Below, one piece after another: positions 55,972 to 64,000 of a stretch of DNA of 64,000 nt; position 1 is the first letter of the stretch; every line of letters starts with the position of its first letter. The stretch covers positions 4,269,521-4,333,520 of the forward strand of contig CP036272.1 of the NCBI GenBank assembly GCA_007745635.1, given 5' to 3'. A program made the position numbers and the translations under genes. The notes beneath the pieces are model-generated. The model was not told the DNA's origin, made no database searches, and was given only the letters and a program-made list of their open reading frames with translations. The DNA is from Stieleria bergensis. GTDB lineage: Bacteria; Planctomycetota; Planctomycetia; Pirellulales; Pirellulaceae.

Positions 55972-57759
55972 TTAAGTGTCGATCAGATCGTCTTCACTTA
56001 GAATCGGCACGTCATTCTCCTCGGTCTCTTGCTTCTCGCGCCAAGGCTTGCCCTTTTGGTAGCTCTCGAGCTCTTCCTTGAGCTGGTCGATCTGTGGATT
56101 TTCGTCCTTCTCGCCCAGTGCAACGGCTCGCTTGCTCCATTCGATCGCCTTCTCAAAGTTACCGGCTTCGGCGTATCCGGCGGCAAGAGTGCTCAAGATG
56201 TGAGCTTCTTTCTCCTCGGTGACTTCGACAGCACGCAGGCCGAATTTGATGGCTTTTTCGGCATCACGCAGATCATCGTTGGGGCTGGTAGCCAGCACCC
56301 AAGCCAAGTTATTCAAGATGTTTGACAGCACGGCGTCCGACTCGTCGTCACCCATCTCTTCGAGAGCGAGTTCGTAATCAGCAATCGCCTGACGATGTTC
56401 TCCGGTGGACAGGTAGGCCCCGGCACGCATTCGCAACGCGGAACCGTTGGTTGGATCACGATCAAGAATCGACGTCAGCAAATCGATGCCTTTTTCGGTC
56501 CGATCGTCTTCTAAGTAAAGGCTGGCCAGTTGCAAGGTTCGGGGCATGCTGCTGGGGTCACGTTGAACCAGTTTTTGCATTTCGTTGATTGCATCGGCCA
56601 TCCGCCCTTCTTGCAAGGCAATGTAGCAGCGAACTTCAATCGCTTGATCGGCAGCGGCAACTCCCGGAGCAATTTTCTCTGCCGCTCGCAAATCACGCTT
56701 GGCAGCCTGAACATCGTCGCGTGAGAGCGCGATGTTGGCACGTTGTAACAATGCCAAGGGGTCCTTAGGCTGCATGGCCAAGGCTTTGTTCAAGTCAGCC
56801 ATCGCCTGGTCGTCTTTTTGCAGCATGCGATAAACGATCGCTCGCATGCGATACAAACCTTCGCTGGGTTTGGCCTCCAACGCCTTGCTCAATAATTTGG
56901 CTGCATCGTCAAGGCGTTCCATTTCCGCAAGCTTCTGAACGACAACTTGAGCGATCTGTTGATTGGTGGGATTCTTTTCAAGAATCTTTTCCATGTCGTC
57001 AACAGCGCCGTCAACGTCGTCAAACTTCAACCGCAATGCCGCTCGAGCTTGGTAGGCTTCCATGTTTGCGGGATCGTCACGGATGGCATCATCCAAGTCG
57101 CCCAAGATCTTGTCGTCTTGAGTCGGATCCCATGTCAGGGCTCTCAGCACGTAGGCCGCACTCCGCTCAACAGGATTGTCTTCCAGTAATTCAATGGCTT
57201 TGGTCGTCGCTTCGGCAACCGCAGTTTTGTCGCCACCGGGCGAAAGATTCAATCGAGCGATCATCAAGTAGGCTTCAACCAATTCGTCATCCGCTTTGAC
57301 AGCACTCTGCAAGACCCGCAAGGCATCGTCACGCAGCTCCAGTTGCCGGGCTCCGCGAGCCTTGGGAATCTCCTGAACGATCAATTGACTTTGCTGCAGC
57401 AAGACGGAACCGAGCATCTTGCGGGCGAACGATTCGTTCTCGCCGCTGACGCCTTTCTTCAAGGCTCCGCGAAGCTTTGATTCGATGTCTTTCAATTGGC
57501 GAACAGACTTCGCATCAAAACGCTGCACCACGGCTTCGTCCAACAACGATTGCCCCGCATCCTCATCCGCTGCATTCAACCCCAGAGGATCATCATCCAC
57601 AGGCTTGGCAGGGGCATCGGATTGAGCGGGTTTGTCGTCTGCCTGTTCTTCTTGAGCAAAGACGCCGGGAGTGCCCCCAGGCACCAGCAGACCGCCAGTC
57701 ACATAAACGGAGAAGGCAACCGCAAAGACGATTTGAGATGAAAGCGTGCTTCGAATCAT
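55972..57759 (-). CDS. Secreted TPR-repeat protein
   Basis: The 595 residues begin with a signal peptide (IVFAVAFSVYVTGGLLV, cut after VFAQ) and an acidic linker rich in Asp and Ala. From about residue 120 to 560, TPR units follow (for example PANMEAYQARAALRLKFDDV, EGLYRMRAIVYRMLQKDDQA, GSALRMRAGAYLSTGEHRQA, AHILSTLAAGYAEAGNFEKA). It is probably a periplasmic scaffold. It shares no operon with neighbours. The tail ENDVPILSEDDLIDT is acidic. Confidence 0.85.
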   Translation of the reverse strand: MIRSTLSSQIVFAVAFSVYVTGGLLVPGGTPGVFAQEEQADDKPAQSDAPAKPVDDDPLGLNAADEDAGQSLLDEAVVQRFDAKSVRQLKDIESKLRGALKKGVSGENESFARKMLGSVLLQQSQLIVQEIPKARGARQLELRDDALRVLQSAVKADDELVEAYLMIARLNLSPGGDKTAVAEATTKAIELLEDNPVERSAAYVLRALTWDPTQDDKILGDLDDAIRDDPANMEAYQARAALRLKFDDVDGAVDDMEKILEKNPTNQQIAQVVVQKLAEMERLDDAAKLLSKALEAKPSEGLYRMRAIVYRMLQKDDQAMADLNKALAMQPKDPLALLQRANIALSRDDVQAAKRDLRAAEKIAPGVAAADQAIEVRCYIALQEGRMADAINEMQKLVQRDPSSMPRTLQLASLYLEDDRTEKGIDLLTSILDRDPTNGSALRMRAGAYLSTGEHRQAIADYELALEEMGDDESDAVLSNILNNLAWVLATSPNDDLRDAEKAIKFGLRAVEVTEEKEAHILSTLAAGYAEAGNFEKAIEWSKRAVALGEKDENPQIDQLKEELESYQKGKPWREKQETEENDVPILSEDDLIDT

Positions 57760-58097
57760 AATCCTAGGCTCAAATGAGGAGAAACAAGTTCAAACCATTA
57801 TGGCGTCTTGTCACTCCTGTGCGAAAGATGAACTCGCTCAGAAACCAAATTCCGTCAAAAACAGCCCCCAATTTAGAGGACAAATCTCGCCCTCGCTCCA
57901 GAAAGTCACCAACGTCCGACTCACAGACACTACGTCAAGCGCTGCGCCGTCGGTGATCAACGCCTAACAATCGATCCAACAGCAGACACCGCCCCTCTTG
58001 AAACATCAGCAGCTCGATTTCAAAAACGTTACACTGAAGGTTGCCGTTGATTTTCGATGCGCACGCATCTCTCGTCACCTTCGGATGCTCTCTTCAA
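57760..58097. other. Divergent promoter region
   Basis: This separates the TPR gene (minus) from the cytochrome/DUF1592 gene (plus). The first codons of a longer frame for the latter (58041) lie here, but the signal-peptide-like sequence starts at 58098. No repeat was recognised. Confidence 0.4.
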
Positions 58098-60752
58098 ATG
58101 CGTTGGATACGAAAACGTTTCTCGCCCGCCCACTGCCAACTGAAACTGTCAGCCTATTTCAAGCTGTGGACGACCGCATGCTTGATCTTGATGGCCAACG
58201 CATTGGCAAGCCCCGGCCACTCACAGCAACCATCGTTGCCCGCCCCAATCGCTGCGTTTTCATTCAGCGAGCGCACGATCAATCAAGCGTCTGGCACCGT
58301 CACCAGCTCTGCCAATTCGTTTGCGTTACAACTCGCCCCGATCGGTGCGGCCAAGCCGGTCTCCGAACCAGCGGTGCTGCTGTTGCGTGGCGACGGTTTT
58401 CTGAGCACCAAACAGCCCGCCGAAAAACTCTCTCGCGCAATCCGCAGCACCGGCGCCGTCACCGTCTCTCTGTGGTGTGAGCCTGGTAAAGTGGATCAAT
58501 CGGGACCCGCGCGGATCGTAACACTCTCTCTAAGCCCCACCGAGCGCAACTTTACCATCGGCCAGGATGGCAATCGCTTTGATGTCCGTTTTCGAACAAC
58601 AAAAACCAGTGCAAACGGCCTCCCCTCTCTGTCCACTCCCAGCGGCACTGCCACGCGCAGCCGCACCCACTTGGTGTTCACCCGTGCAAGCGATGGCCAA
58701 ACCCGGATCTACTTAAACGGCCAACTAGCCGCCAAGGGCAACGCAAACGGTACGCTTGCCAACTGGAACAACAAAGCCAAGTTAGCGCTGGGTAACGAAG
58801 TCACCGGTGGCCGTCCTTGGCAAGGCAAGCTATTGAACGTTTCCATTTACGATCGGCCGATCAGCCAACCCCAGGTCGCAATGCTCTTCCAACAGGGACA
58901 CAACCCCAAGCCGATTTCACCGCAGGAGCTTCGACTCGCCAAGCTTGAACAGCATTTTCGTCAATCCGTTGCCCCAGTTGTCGCCAAGAACTGCCTGCAA
59001 TGCCATGACCCAGCCACGGCGGAAGGTGATTTGATCCTGGACCAAGACAGCGAGAATTTTCGAGAACTGATTGATGTTGACTCGCTCGACGAGAACCCTT
59101 TTTGGCTTTCGATTCTCAATGACGAAATGCCGAAGGATCGACCACCCTTACAAGCCGACGAAAAGCAAGCCATAAAGCGTTGGCTGAAAGACGACGCGGT
59201 CTGGACAGAAGGGCAAATTGATCCAGCCGACTACCAATACAATGCTCAGCAACCGTTCTTTGTCCGGCGGCTGACCACCCCGGAGTACATCCGCAGCGTA
59301 CGAGCCGCCGTCGGGATCGATATCGCCAAGGCTGCGAAAATGAAATTGCCGCAGGATTTGCGAGCCGACGGGTTCCAAAACACCGCCTACAACTTGACGG
59401 TGGACCTGAATCATATCGAGACCTACAACCAGCTGGCCAAACAGATCGTCGCGCAAATGGATGTGGTGGCATTTGTTAAACCGTTCGGCCATCGAGCGCT
59501 CCTGACGGACAACGAGATGCGTGGCCTGATCCAATCCATGGGAACACAGATCCTGAGAGGCCCTCTAAGCGATCAGGAAATCGATTCTTTGCGCGGCATC
59601 TCAACCTCGGTCGCTGCCGCCGGCGGTGACTACGAAGCGGCCTGTCGTGCGACGCTACAAGCCTTGTTACAGTCACCACGGTTTCTCTACCGGATCGAAA
59701 ATCAAGATCGCCGAGGCGCCGCTGCCTTCCTAGACGATTACGAAATTGCCAATCGGCTGAGCTACCTGGTCTGTGGGGCTCCGCCTGATGCACCGCTTTT
59801 AGCGGCGGCAAAACGGGGACAGCTGCGTGATTCGGATAACATTCGGCGTCACGTCCAACGGCTCTTGGCGTCCCCCCAAGCGATCGAGCATTCGGAGGAC
59901 TTTCTTTCGCAATGGCTGAACCTCAAGCACTTGGACTCACTGCAGCCCAACGAGCAACGGTTCCCCAACTGGAGACCACCGCTTGCGGCTGAAATGCAAA
60001 CGGAAACGCTGAAGTTTTTTCGAGCGGTGATTTGGGAGGAAAAGCGTGCCCTGACCGCTCTGTTAAACACTCAATACACGTTCTGTACACCACGCCTTGC
60101 GAAGCATTATGGCTTATCCCCTCAGGCTGACGGTTGGCAGCGCTACGATCTGTCCAAGGTTGCTCATCGCGGCGGCTTGCTGACTCATGGCAGCGTGCTT
60201 TCGATCGGCGGCGACGAAGCATCGATGGTGACTCGCGGCCTGTTTGTGCTTAAAGAACTGCTGCGAGGGACCGTCAACGACCCGCCGCCCTGTGTCGACA
60301 CGTCGCCGGTCGCTGCCACCGCAAACGTCTCGGCTCGCGAGATCAGTGAAAAACGAATCCAGAACCAAGCGTGCGGAGGCTGCCACCAGCGATTCGAACC
60401 CTTGGCCTTTGGGCTGGAAAAGTTCGATGGCCTGGGAAGCTTCATGCAGCGTGATCATCACGGCAACGCATTGCGTGAAGATGGCGACATCCTGATTCCC
60501 GGCACCGCAAAACCACTGCTGTTTTCAACCTCCGCACAATTGATGGACACGTTGGCCAATCATCCCCGCGTGCATCACACGCTGGTTTGGAAACTGTGCC
60601 AGTTCGCCAAGGGTCGCCCACTGACCAGTGAAGATGCCCCCTTCGTCACGCAGATTGCTAAACAAGCCGCCGAAAACGGTGGCACCTATCAAGCCGTCAT
60701 CGAAGCGATGGCTGTCAGTCCACTGATCCTGCCCGGACGAAGGACTCCGTAG
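58098..60752 (+). CDS. Multi-domain PSD1-like cytochrome protein (DUF1587/1592/1588/1585)
   Basis: The ATG at 58098 starts a signal peptide (LWTTACLILMANALA, cut before QQPSL). Then come a LamG/concanavalin-like domain (about 30-230) and a cytochrome-c domain with CLQCH (Cys299, His303). The DUF1587 part has YNLTVDLNHIETYN, the DUF1592 part has LSYLVCGAPPDAPLL and LSQWLNLKHLDSL, and the DUF1588/1585 part has GSVLSIGGDEASMVTRG, a second CGGCH (Cys759, His763) and VWKLCQFAKGRPL. It is an exported haem protein, and the family is widespread in planctomycetes with unresolved function. It precedes a DUF1552 gene as usual. Confidence 0.9.
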   Translation: MRWIRKRFSPAHCQLKLSAYFKLWTTACLILMANALASPGHSQQPSLPAPIAAFSFSERTINQASGTVTSSANSFALQLAPIGAAKPVSEPAVLLLRGDGFLSTKQPAEKLSRAIRSTGAVTVSLWCEPGKVDQSGPARIVTLSLSPTERNFTIGQDGNRFDVRFRTTKTSANGLPSLSTPSGTATRSRTHLVFTRASDGQTRIYLNGQLAAKGNANGTLANWNNKAKLALGNEVTGGRPWQGKLLNVSIYDRPISQPQVAMLFQQGHNPKPISPQELRLAKLEQHFRQSVAPVVAKNCLQCHDPATAEGDLILDQDSENFRELIDVDSLDENPFWLSILNDEMPKDRPPLQADEKQAIKRWLKDDAVWTEGQIDPADYQYNAQQPFFVRRLTTPEYIRSVRAAVGIDIAKAAKMKLPQDLRADGFQNTAYNLTVDLNHIETYNQLAKQIVAQMDVVAFVKPFGHRALLTDNEMRGLIQSMGTQILRGPLSDQEIDSLRGISTSVAAAGGDYEAACRATLQALLQSPRFLYRIENQDRRGAAAFLDDYEIANRLSYLVCGAPPDAPLLAAAKRGQLRDSDNIRRHVQRLLASPQAIEHSEDFLSQWLNLKHLDSLQPNEQRFPNWRPPLAAEMQTETLKFFRAVIWEEKRALTALLNTQYTFCTPRLAKHYGLSPQADGWQRYDLSKVAHRGGLLTHGSVLSIGGDEASMVTRGLFVLKELLRGTVNDPPPCVDTSPVAATANVSAREISEKRIQNQACGGCHQRFEPLAFGLEKFDGLGSFMQRDHHGNALREDGDILIPGTAKPLLFSTSAQLMDTLANHPRVHHTLVWKLCQFAKGRPLTSEDAPFVTQIAKQAAENGGTYQAVIEAMAVSPLILPGRRTP

Positions 60753-60830
60753 TACAAGTTGCCAACAGCGCTCACCAAGCTGTTGATTCACGTCTCAATC
60801 CGACATCATTCCTATCCAGAACGAAATCAG

Positions 60831-62234
60831 ATGAAGCTTCATCGTCGAACCATGTTACGCGGTGCCGGTTCTGTCTTAATCGGCTTGCCCTTGCTAGAGG
60901 AAATGCAAGGCAAGCAGGCCTTCGCCGCAGACGCCCAGGCAGTTCCCGAACGTGCCTTCAATGTTTTCTTTGGCCTTGGTATCCCAGCGCCGCTGCAAGA
61001 AGAAGGCTTTGATGGCGTGCTAGAACCGCTCAAACCGCTGGCCGACAAACTGTTGATCATGCGTGGTGTGGACCATGTTCGCTGCGATGAATCGGGTATC
61101 AATGCACACTTCGACGGTGCCTCCGCTTCGTTCACCGCCACCCCGCCCGACGGTGAAGCCAAAGCCGGTGGTGCGTCGATCGATCAAGTGATTCGCAAAC
61201 AGTTTCACCCGAATGGGTTGCCACAAGGCGTCGTCCCAACGGTGGTTGCGGGAACCTTCTTTCGTCGCAGCCGAGTCAGCCGGTTCGTTCATAGCTATAA
61301 CGAAGACGGCACCGTCGCCGCCACCATGCAAGAACACCCGCGCAACCTCTTTGAACGCGTTTTTGGACGCATTGACGTTGCCACCGATGATGCCAGCAAA
61401 CGGATCGACCGCAGTGTGCTCGACAGCGTGATTCAGCAGTACAAATTCTACTCGGGCAACCGATCCCCTCTCGGCGGCGCGTCGCGCACTCGCATCGCCG
61501 ATCACCTGGATCGGGTTCGCGAATACGAACGACGTGCTTACCAACAGATCGAGGTTGACCCGCGAGCGCCCCAGTTGCCCGACGCAAGTTCCCTGGCCCA
61601 CGGCGGTGCCGCAGATCCAGGCGGCGAAGGCCTGGACATGCACCTCGACGACCTGGTCCGCGAATGGCGTTTGATGGCGGAGTTGTACGCCGTCGCGATT
61701 GAGCTGGATCGGGTTCGCTTCGGCTCCGTCACCTTTCTTGCCGCTGGCGAACGATTGCGAATGAAGGGCGATTATCGATACGACAATCGACTGGTCTACT
61801 CATTCAACGACGCACAGGAACTGGGCAAAAGCGGTAGTGGCGGATGCAGCCATGAATGGTGGCATCGATTCCAACCGCAACGAGACAATCAACAGCTGCG
61901 TGCCCACGCGCACATGAAGATGCGTGAGGTCGGGTATTTCCTAACCCTGCTGGATCAAATCCAAGATGCCAATGGACGCAGTGCATTGGAAAACAGTTGC
62001 CTGACCGTCAGCACCGAATCTGGCGATGGCAGACACAATGATGTCAAGCGTGAGCTGTCAGGAGTCTTTCACGCCATGAGTTCGGCGAAAGGCCGAGTGC
62101 GCACCGGACAGCAAATCGCCGTCAACGCAGAAGGGATCGACGTTTACAACACCGTGCTAGAGAGCATTGGCTGCGAAAAGAAGCTGGGCCCCCAAGACAG
62201 GCCCTTCAACCGAGTGGAAAAGATATTGGCATAG
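60831..62234 (+). CDS. DUF1552 protein with Tat signal
   Basis: The ATG at 60831 gives 467 residues starting KLHRRTMLRGAGSVLIGLPL, a twin-arginine-like signal. The frame is open 24 codons further up. DUF1552 traits are FFGLGIPAPLQEEGFDG, HFDGASASFTATPPDGEAKA, GGASIDQVIRKQF, and SCLTVSTESGDGRHNDVKRE. It is always found with DUF1592-type partners in planctomycetes. Here they are 78 bases apart, so the two are one operon. The role is unknown but likely acts on a secreted substrate with the haem protein. Confidence 0.88.
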   Translation: MKLHRRTMLRGAGSVLIGLPLLEEMQGKQAFAADAQAVPERAFNVFFGLGIPAPLQEEGFDGVLEPLKPLADKLLIMRGVDHVRCDESGINAHFDGASASFTATPPDGEAKAGGASIDQVIRKQFHPNGLPQGVVPTVVAGTFFRRSRVSRFVHSYNEDGTVAATMQEHPRNLFERVFGRIDVATDDASKRIDRSVLDSVIQQYKFYSGNRSPLGGASRTRIADHLDRVREYERRAYQQIEVDPRAPQLPDASSLAHGGAADPGGEGLDMHLDDLVREWRLMAELYAVAIELDRVRFGSVTFLAAGERLRMKGDYRYDNRLVYSFNDAQELGKSGSGGCSHEWWHRFQPQRDNQQLRAHAHMKMREVGYFLTLLDQIQDANGRSALENSCLTVSTESGDGRHNDVKRELSGVFHAMSSAKGRVRTGQQIAVNAEGIDVYNTVLESIGCEKKLGPQDRPFNRVEKILA

Positions 62235-62381
62235 GTCGATCTGGGACCGCTCTGGCCCCATTCCTCGCAGGCCGTTCGGCCCGTTTTATTGCAGATGCCG
62301 ATGTCGTTTCGTTGACTGCACTCTCCCGCTGGCGGAAGGGTGTTGCTGAAAGCAACCGTGGCAGTGGAAAGGGCGATTGGA

Positions 62382-62747
62382 TTAGGGGGGGACGCAGAGT
62401 TCGATCCAGTGGCCATCGGGATCTTGGACAAAGGTCTGCTGGGCGCCATCGGGACGGACGCGGCGTGGCAACCGCGTGGCTGCTTGAGCGTCAAGATGCT
62501 GTTCCCAGGCGTCCAGATCTTCGGTGAACAGCGCAAAGTGAGTGCCGCGATGCGCTGAATGCACAGGCAAATCACGATCGCCAATCAAATGCAATTCCTG
62601 ATTCACGCCCAGACGAAACCACGCACCGGGAAAATCAAACGCAGGGCGATCCATCATCGGGAATCGCATGACATCACGATAAAATGCAATGCTGGATTCC
62701 ACGTCGGCCACATGCAAGGCGACGTGATTGAGTTCAAAAACCTTCAT
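62382..62747 (-). CDS. VOC-superfamily (glyoxalase-like) protein
   Basis: The 121 residues form two beta-alpha-beta-beta-beta modules. Candidate metal ligands are the His in LNHVALHVADVE, the Glu in NQELHLIGD, the His in HRGTHFALF and the terminal Glu in DPDGHWIELCVPP. It may be a lyase, isomerase or resistance protein. A perfect 16-bp palindrome lies 14 bases before its ATG. Confidence 0.85.
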   Translation of the reverse strand: MKVFELNHVALHVADVESSIAFYRDVMRFPMMDRPAFDFPGAWFRLGVNQELHLIGDRDLPVHSAHRGTHFALFTEDLDAWEQHLDAQAATRLPRRVRPDGAQQTFVQDPDGHWIELCVPP

Positions 62748-62761
62748 GGCTAAGCGTCTCT

Positions 62762-62777
62762 TTCAATCATGATTGAA
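62762..62777. promoter_or_regulatory. Palindrome before the VOC gene
   Basis: TTCAATCATGATTGAA is a perfect 16-bp palindrome between the VOC gene (starting 62747) and the next gene (ending 62822). It could be a repressor site or part of the promoter. No matching regulator is in the window. Confidence 0.4.
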
Positions 62778-62821
62778 CCGTTGATTCACCGACTGGGGCT
62801 CCAGCCGGTGAGCGATGGCAC

Positions 62822-63313
62822 TTAGCCTATCTTGGCAGCAAACTGCTCGGCGTATTCAATCGTCCAAGCATCAATGACCTGCTCGAACTCCACCACATCC
62901 ACTTCACTGATCTGACGGAACAGCGAACGATTGAACAGTTCACGATTCTTAATGGTGCCCTTGCCCTTCAAATCCAAGACCTTTAGGTCAGAGATTGGGC
63001 GAATCACCATTTCGAAGCGACTGTACTGATTGGTGCGACGACCGCTTTCTAAATGCAAGTCGTCTCGGTAACAAGCCGATCCCCAACCCACTTCACCAAA
63101 CATCGCTTCGTGGCGAAACCCGGGAAACGCATCAATGATATCGTTCACTTTCGATTCAATGCGATCGGACAAAGCCAAGCGAAACGAGGTGTGCAACCGC
63201 TTCAATTCCTCTTCGGTCATCTCAGCTTTGCGAGACTGATTCGCAGCCTGCTCGCGGCGATTCTGTCCGCGTTGGATGGCCGATTCAAAACGAGCCTTGA
63301 AATCGTCACTCAT
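62822..63313 (-). CDS. Conserved hypothetical protein
   Basis: The product is 163 residues. A charged N-terminal helix (SAIQRGQNRREQAANQSRKA) and RLHTSFRLALSDRIESKVND precede a mixed region with GFRHEAMFGEVGWGSACYRD, FEMVIRPISDLKVLDLKGKG and an acidic C-terminal helix. No signal or membrane segment. It immediately follows the RGG/Lys-rich gene, so the two are probably co-transcribed. I do not recognise the family. Confidence 0.7.
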   Translation of the reverse strand: MSDDFKARFESAIQRGQNRREQAANQSRKAEMTEEELKRLHTSFRLALSDRIESKVNDIIDAFPGFRHEAMFGEVGWGSACYRDDLHLESGRRTNQYSRFEMVIRPISDLKVLDLKGKGTIKNRELFNRSLFRQISEVDVVEFEQVIDAWTIEYAEQFAAKIG

Positions 63314-64000
63314 CAGGAGTCCTCCGATTTGGCAGCCGCATCCTTGTTGGTGCTTTCAGGGCCGGTATTTTCAGTGCTGGTGTTTTCAGGGCTGGTAGCA
63401 GAGGCCTGTGGAGCGTCAACCGGTTTGGCTTCGGCAGCCTGTGGAGCCACTGGCTGTTCTGGCACTGGCTGCGTTGAGACAGGCTGCTGATCGACAGCCG
63501 GCGTCTGCGGCGCTGCCTCAGGAGCCGGTTGGCTGTCGGCTTGCGGGCCTTTGTCCTTTTTCTTACCGCCTTTCTTGCCGCCCTTTTTGCCACCTTTGTT
63601 GGATTCTGGCTGATCGCCTCCGGAGTAGAACTGCAGAAGGTCACCGAAGGACCTCAAGGGTTCGTCCCCTTTTTGCATCGCATCGGTAATCGGCTTGGCT
63701 TCTGGTTTAGCGACCACGCGATAGGACTCGGGATGTCGCTCTTTGCGATTTCCACCGCGTTGGCGACCATCACGACGCTGACCGGATCGATTGCGATCGC
63801 CGCCGCGGCCATCACCGCCTCGACCGCCACTTTTCCGATCACCACCGCCACCGCCACCGCCAGAACGAGCCTGACCACCACCGGAGCGGCCTTGACCGCC
63901 TTGTCGAGCGTCTGGCTTGCCGCCTTGACGCTGCCCGCCGCGACTTTGACCGCCACGTGCATTGCCGCGCCCACCACGAGAGTTTGACTCTTGCTGGCGA
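63313..64000 (-). CDS. Arg-Gly-rich, Lys-rich protein (5' end beyond window)
   Basis: A GTG at 63717 would give 134 residues, but the same frame stays open upstream to the window edge, so the gene is larger and its start lies outside. The visible upstream part is RGG-type low complexity: repeated SGGRGGDGRGGDRN, ARSGGGGGGG and RGGQSRGGQRQGG. Next comes a conserved-looking patch (PESYRVVAKPEAKPITDAM, PLRSFGDLLQFYSGG), a KGGKKGGKKGGKKKDKG stretch and an Ala/Pro/Glu tail. Such compositions occur in RNA-binding proteins, but the catalytic part, if any, is not visible. Function not assigned. Confidence 0.7.
   Translation of the reverse strand, partial: RQQESNSRGGRGNARGGQSRGGQRQGGKPDARQGGQGRSGGGQARSGGGGGGGDRKSGGRGGDGRGGDRNRSGQRRDGRQRGGNRKERHPESYRVVAKPEAKPITDAMQKGDEPLRSFGDLLQFYSGGDQPESNKGGKKGGKKGGKKKDKGPQADSQPAPEAAPQTPAVDQQPVSTQPVPEQPVAPQAAEAKPVDAPQASATSPENTSTENTGPESTNKDAAAKSEDS

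Overview
The window looks like a piece of a marine-type planctomycete chromosome, most likely from the Pirellulaceae (Rhodopirellula and relatives). This rests on several planctomycete families seen together: a secreted sulfatase, a paired cytochrome-c/DUF1592-type protein and DUF1552 protein, a BBP7-like outer-membrane protein, a Tat-exported Gfo/Idh/MocA oxidoreductase, a surface protein with an LEPR-XLL-like N-terminus, and 'NPYRSP'-type membrane proteins. No rRNA, tRNA or CRISPR array was recognised. Motif positions were counted by hand from the sequence. Family assignments come from motif recognition, not database searches.

Layout. (1) About 1-5500 is a repeat-rich accessory island. Two imperfect inverted copies of a composite repeat (about 540-1812 and 3829-4870) flank a decayed IS256-type transposase, a structured hairpin element and one lone secreted protein of unknown function. 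Part of the repeat is also duplicated in tandem (4925-5225). (2) 5788-27130 is housekeeping DNA: recG; a beta-CASP metallo-beta-lactamase, a deoxyhypusine synthase-like gene and a cNMP-binding patatin in tandem; a sulfatase; pyruvate carboxylase; a ubiE-ubiX-ubiA trio for quinone synthesis; a HAD phosphatase; purE-purK; and two conserved hypotheticals. (3) 27896-40694 is a cell-surface region. It holds a type I secretion-like operon (ABC protein, HlyD-like adaptor, TolC-like channel), an esterase, a 1392-residue acidic DUF11/SdrD-B surface protein and a Cys-rich BBP7-like outer-membrane protein. The ABC protein is unusual because every ATPase motif is degraded. (4) 41120-46405 is a TetR-MFP-RND efflux operon with a perfect 15-bp palindrome upstream of tetR. 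(5) 46450-64000 holds mixed genes: a heptamer satellite, a DUF1444-like protein, the Tat oxidoreductase with a clear terminator, rsfS-argS, a YeiH-type transporter with a small membrane partner, a sugar isomerase, a TPR protein, the DUF1592/DUF1552 pair, a VOC protein, and an RGG/Lys-rich protein that runs off the window end.

How the genes may work together. The ABC/HlyD/TolC set could form a trans-envelope channel, and the neighbouring giant surface protein, which lacks a recognisable Sec signal, is a plausible but unproven cargo. The TetR-MFP-RND set is a conventional self-regulated efflux operon. UbiE/UbiX/UbiA together point to menaquinone synthesis. PurE/PurK overlap by four bases and are translationally coupled, as probably are the deoxyhypusine synthase-like and patatin genes.
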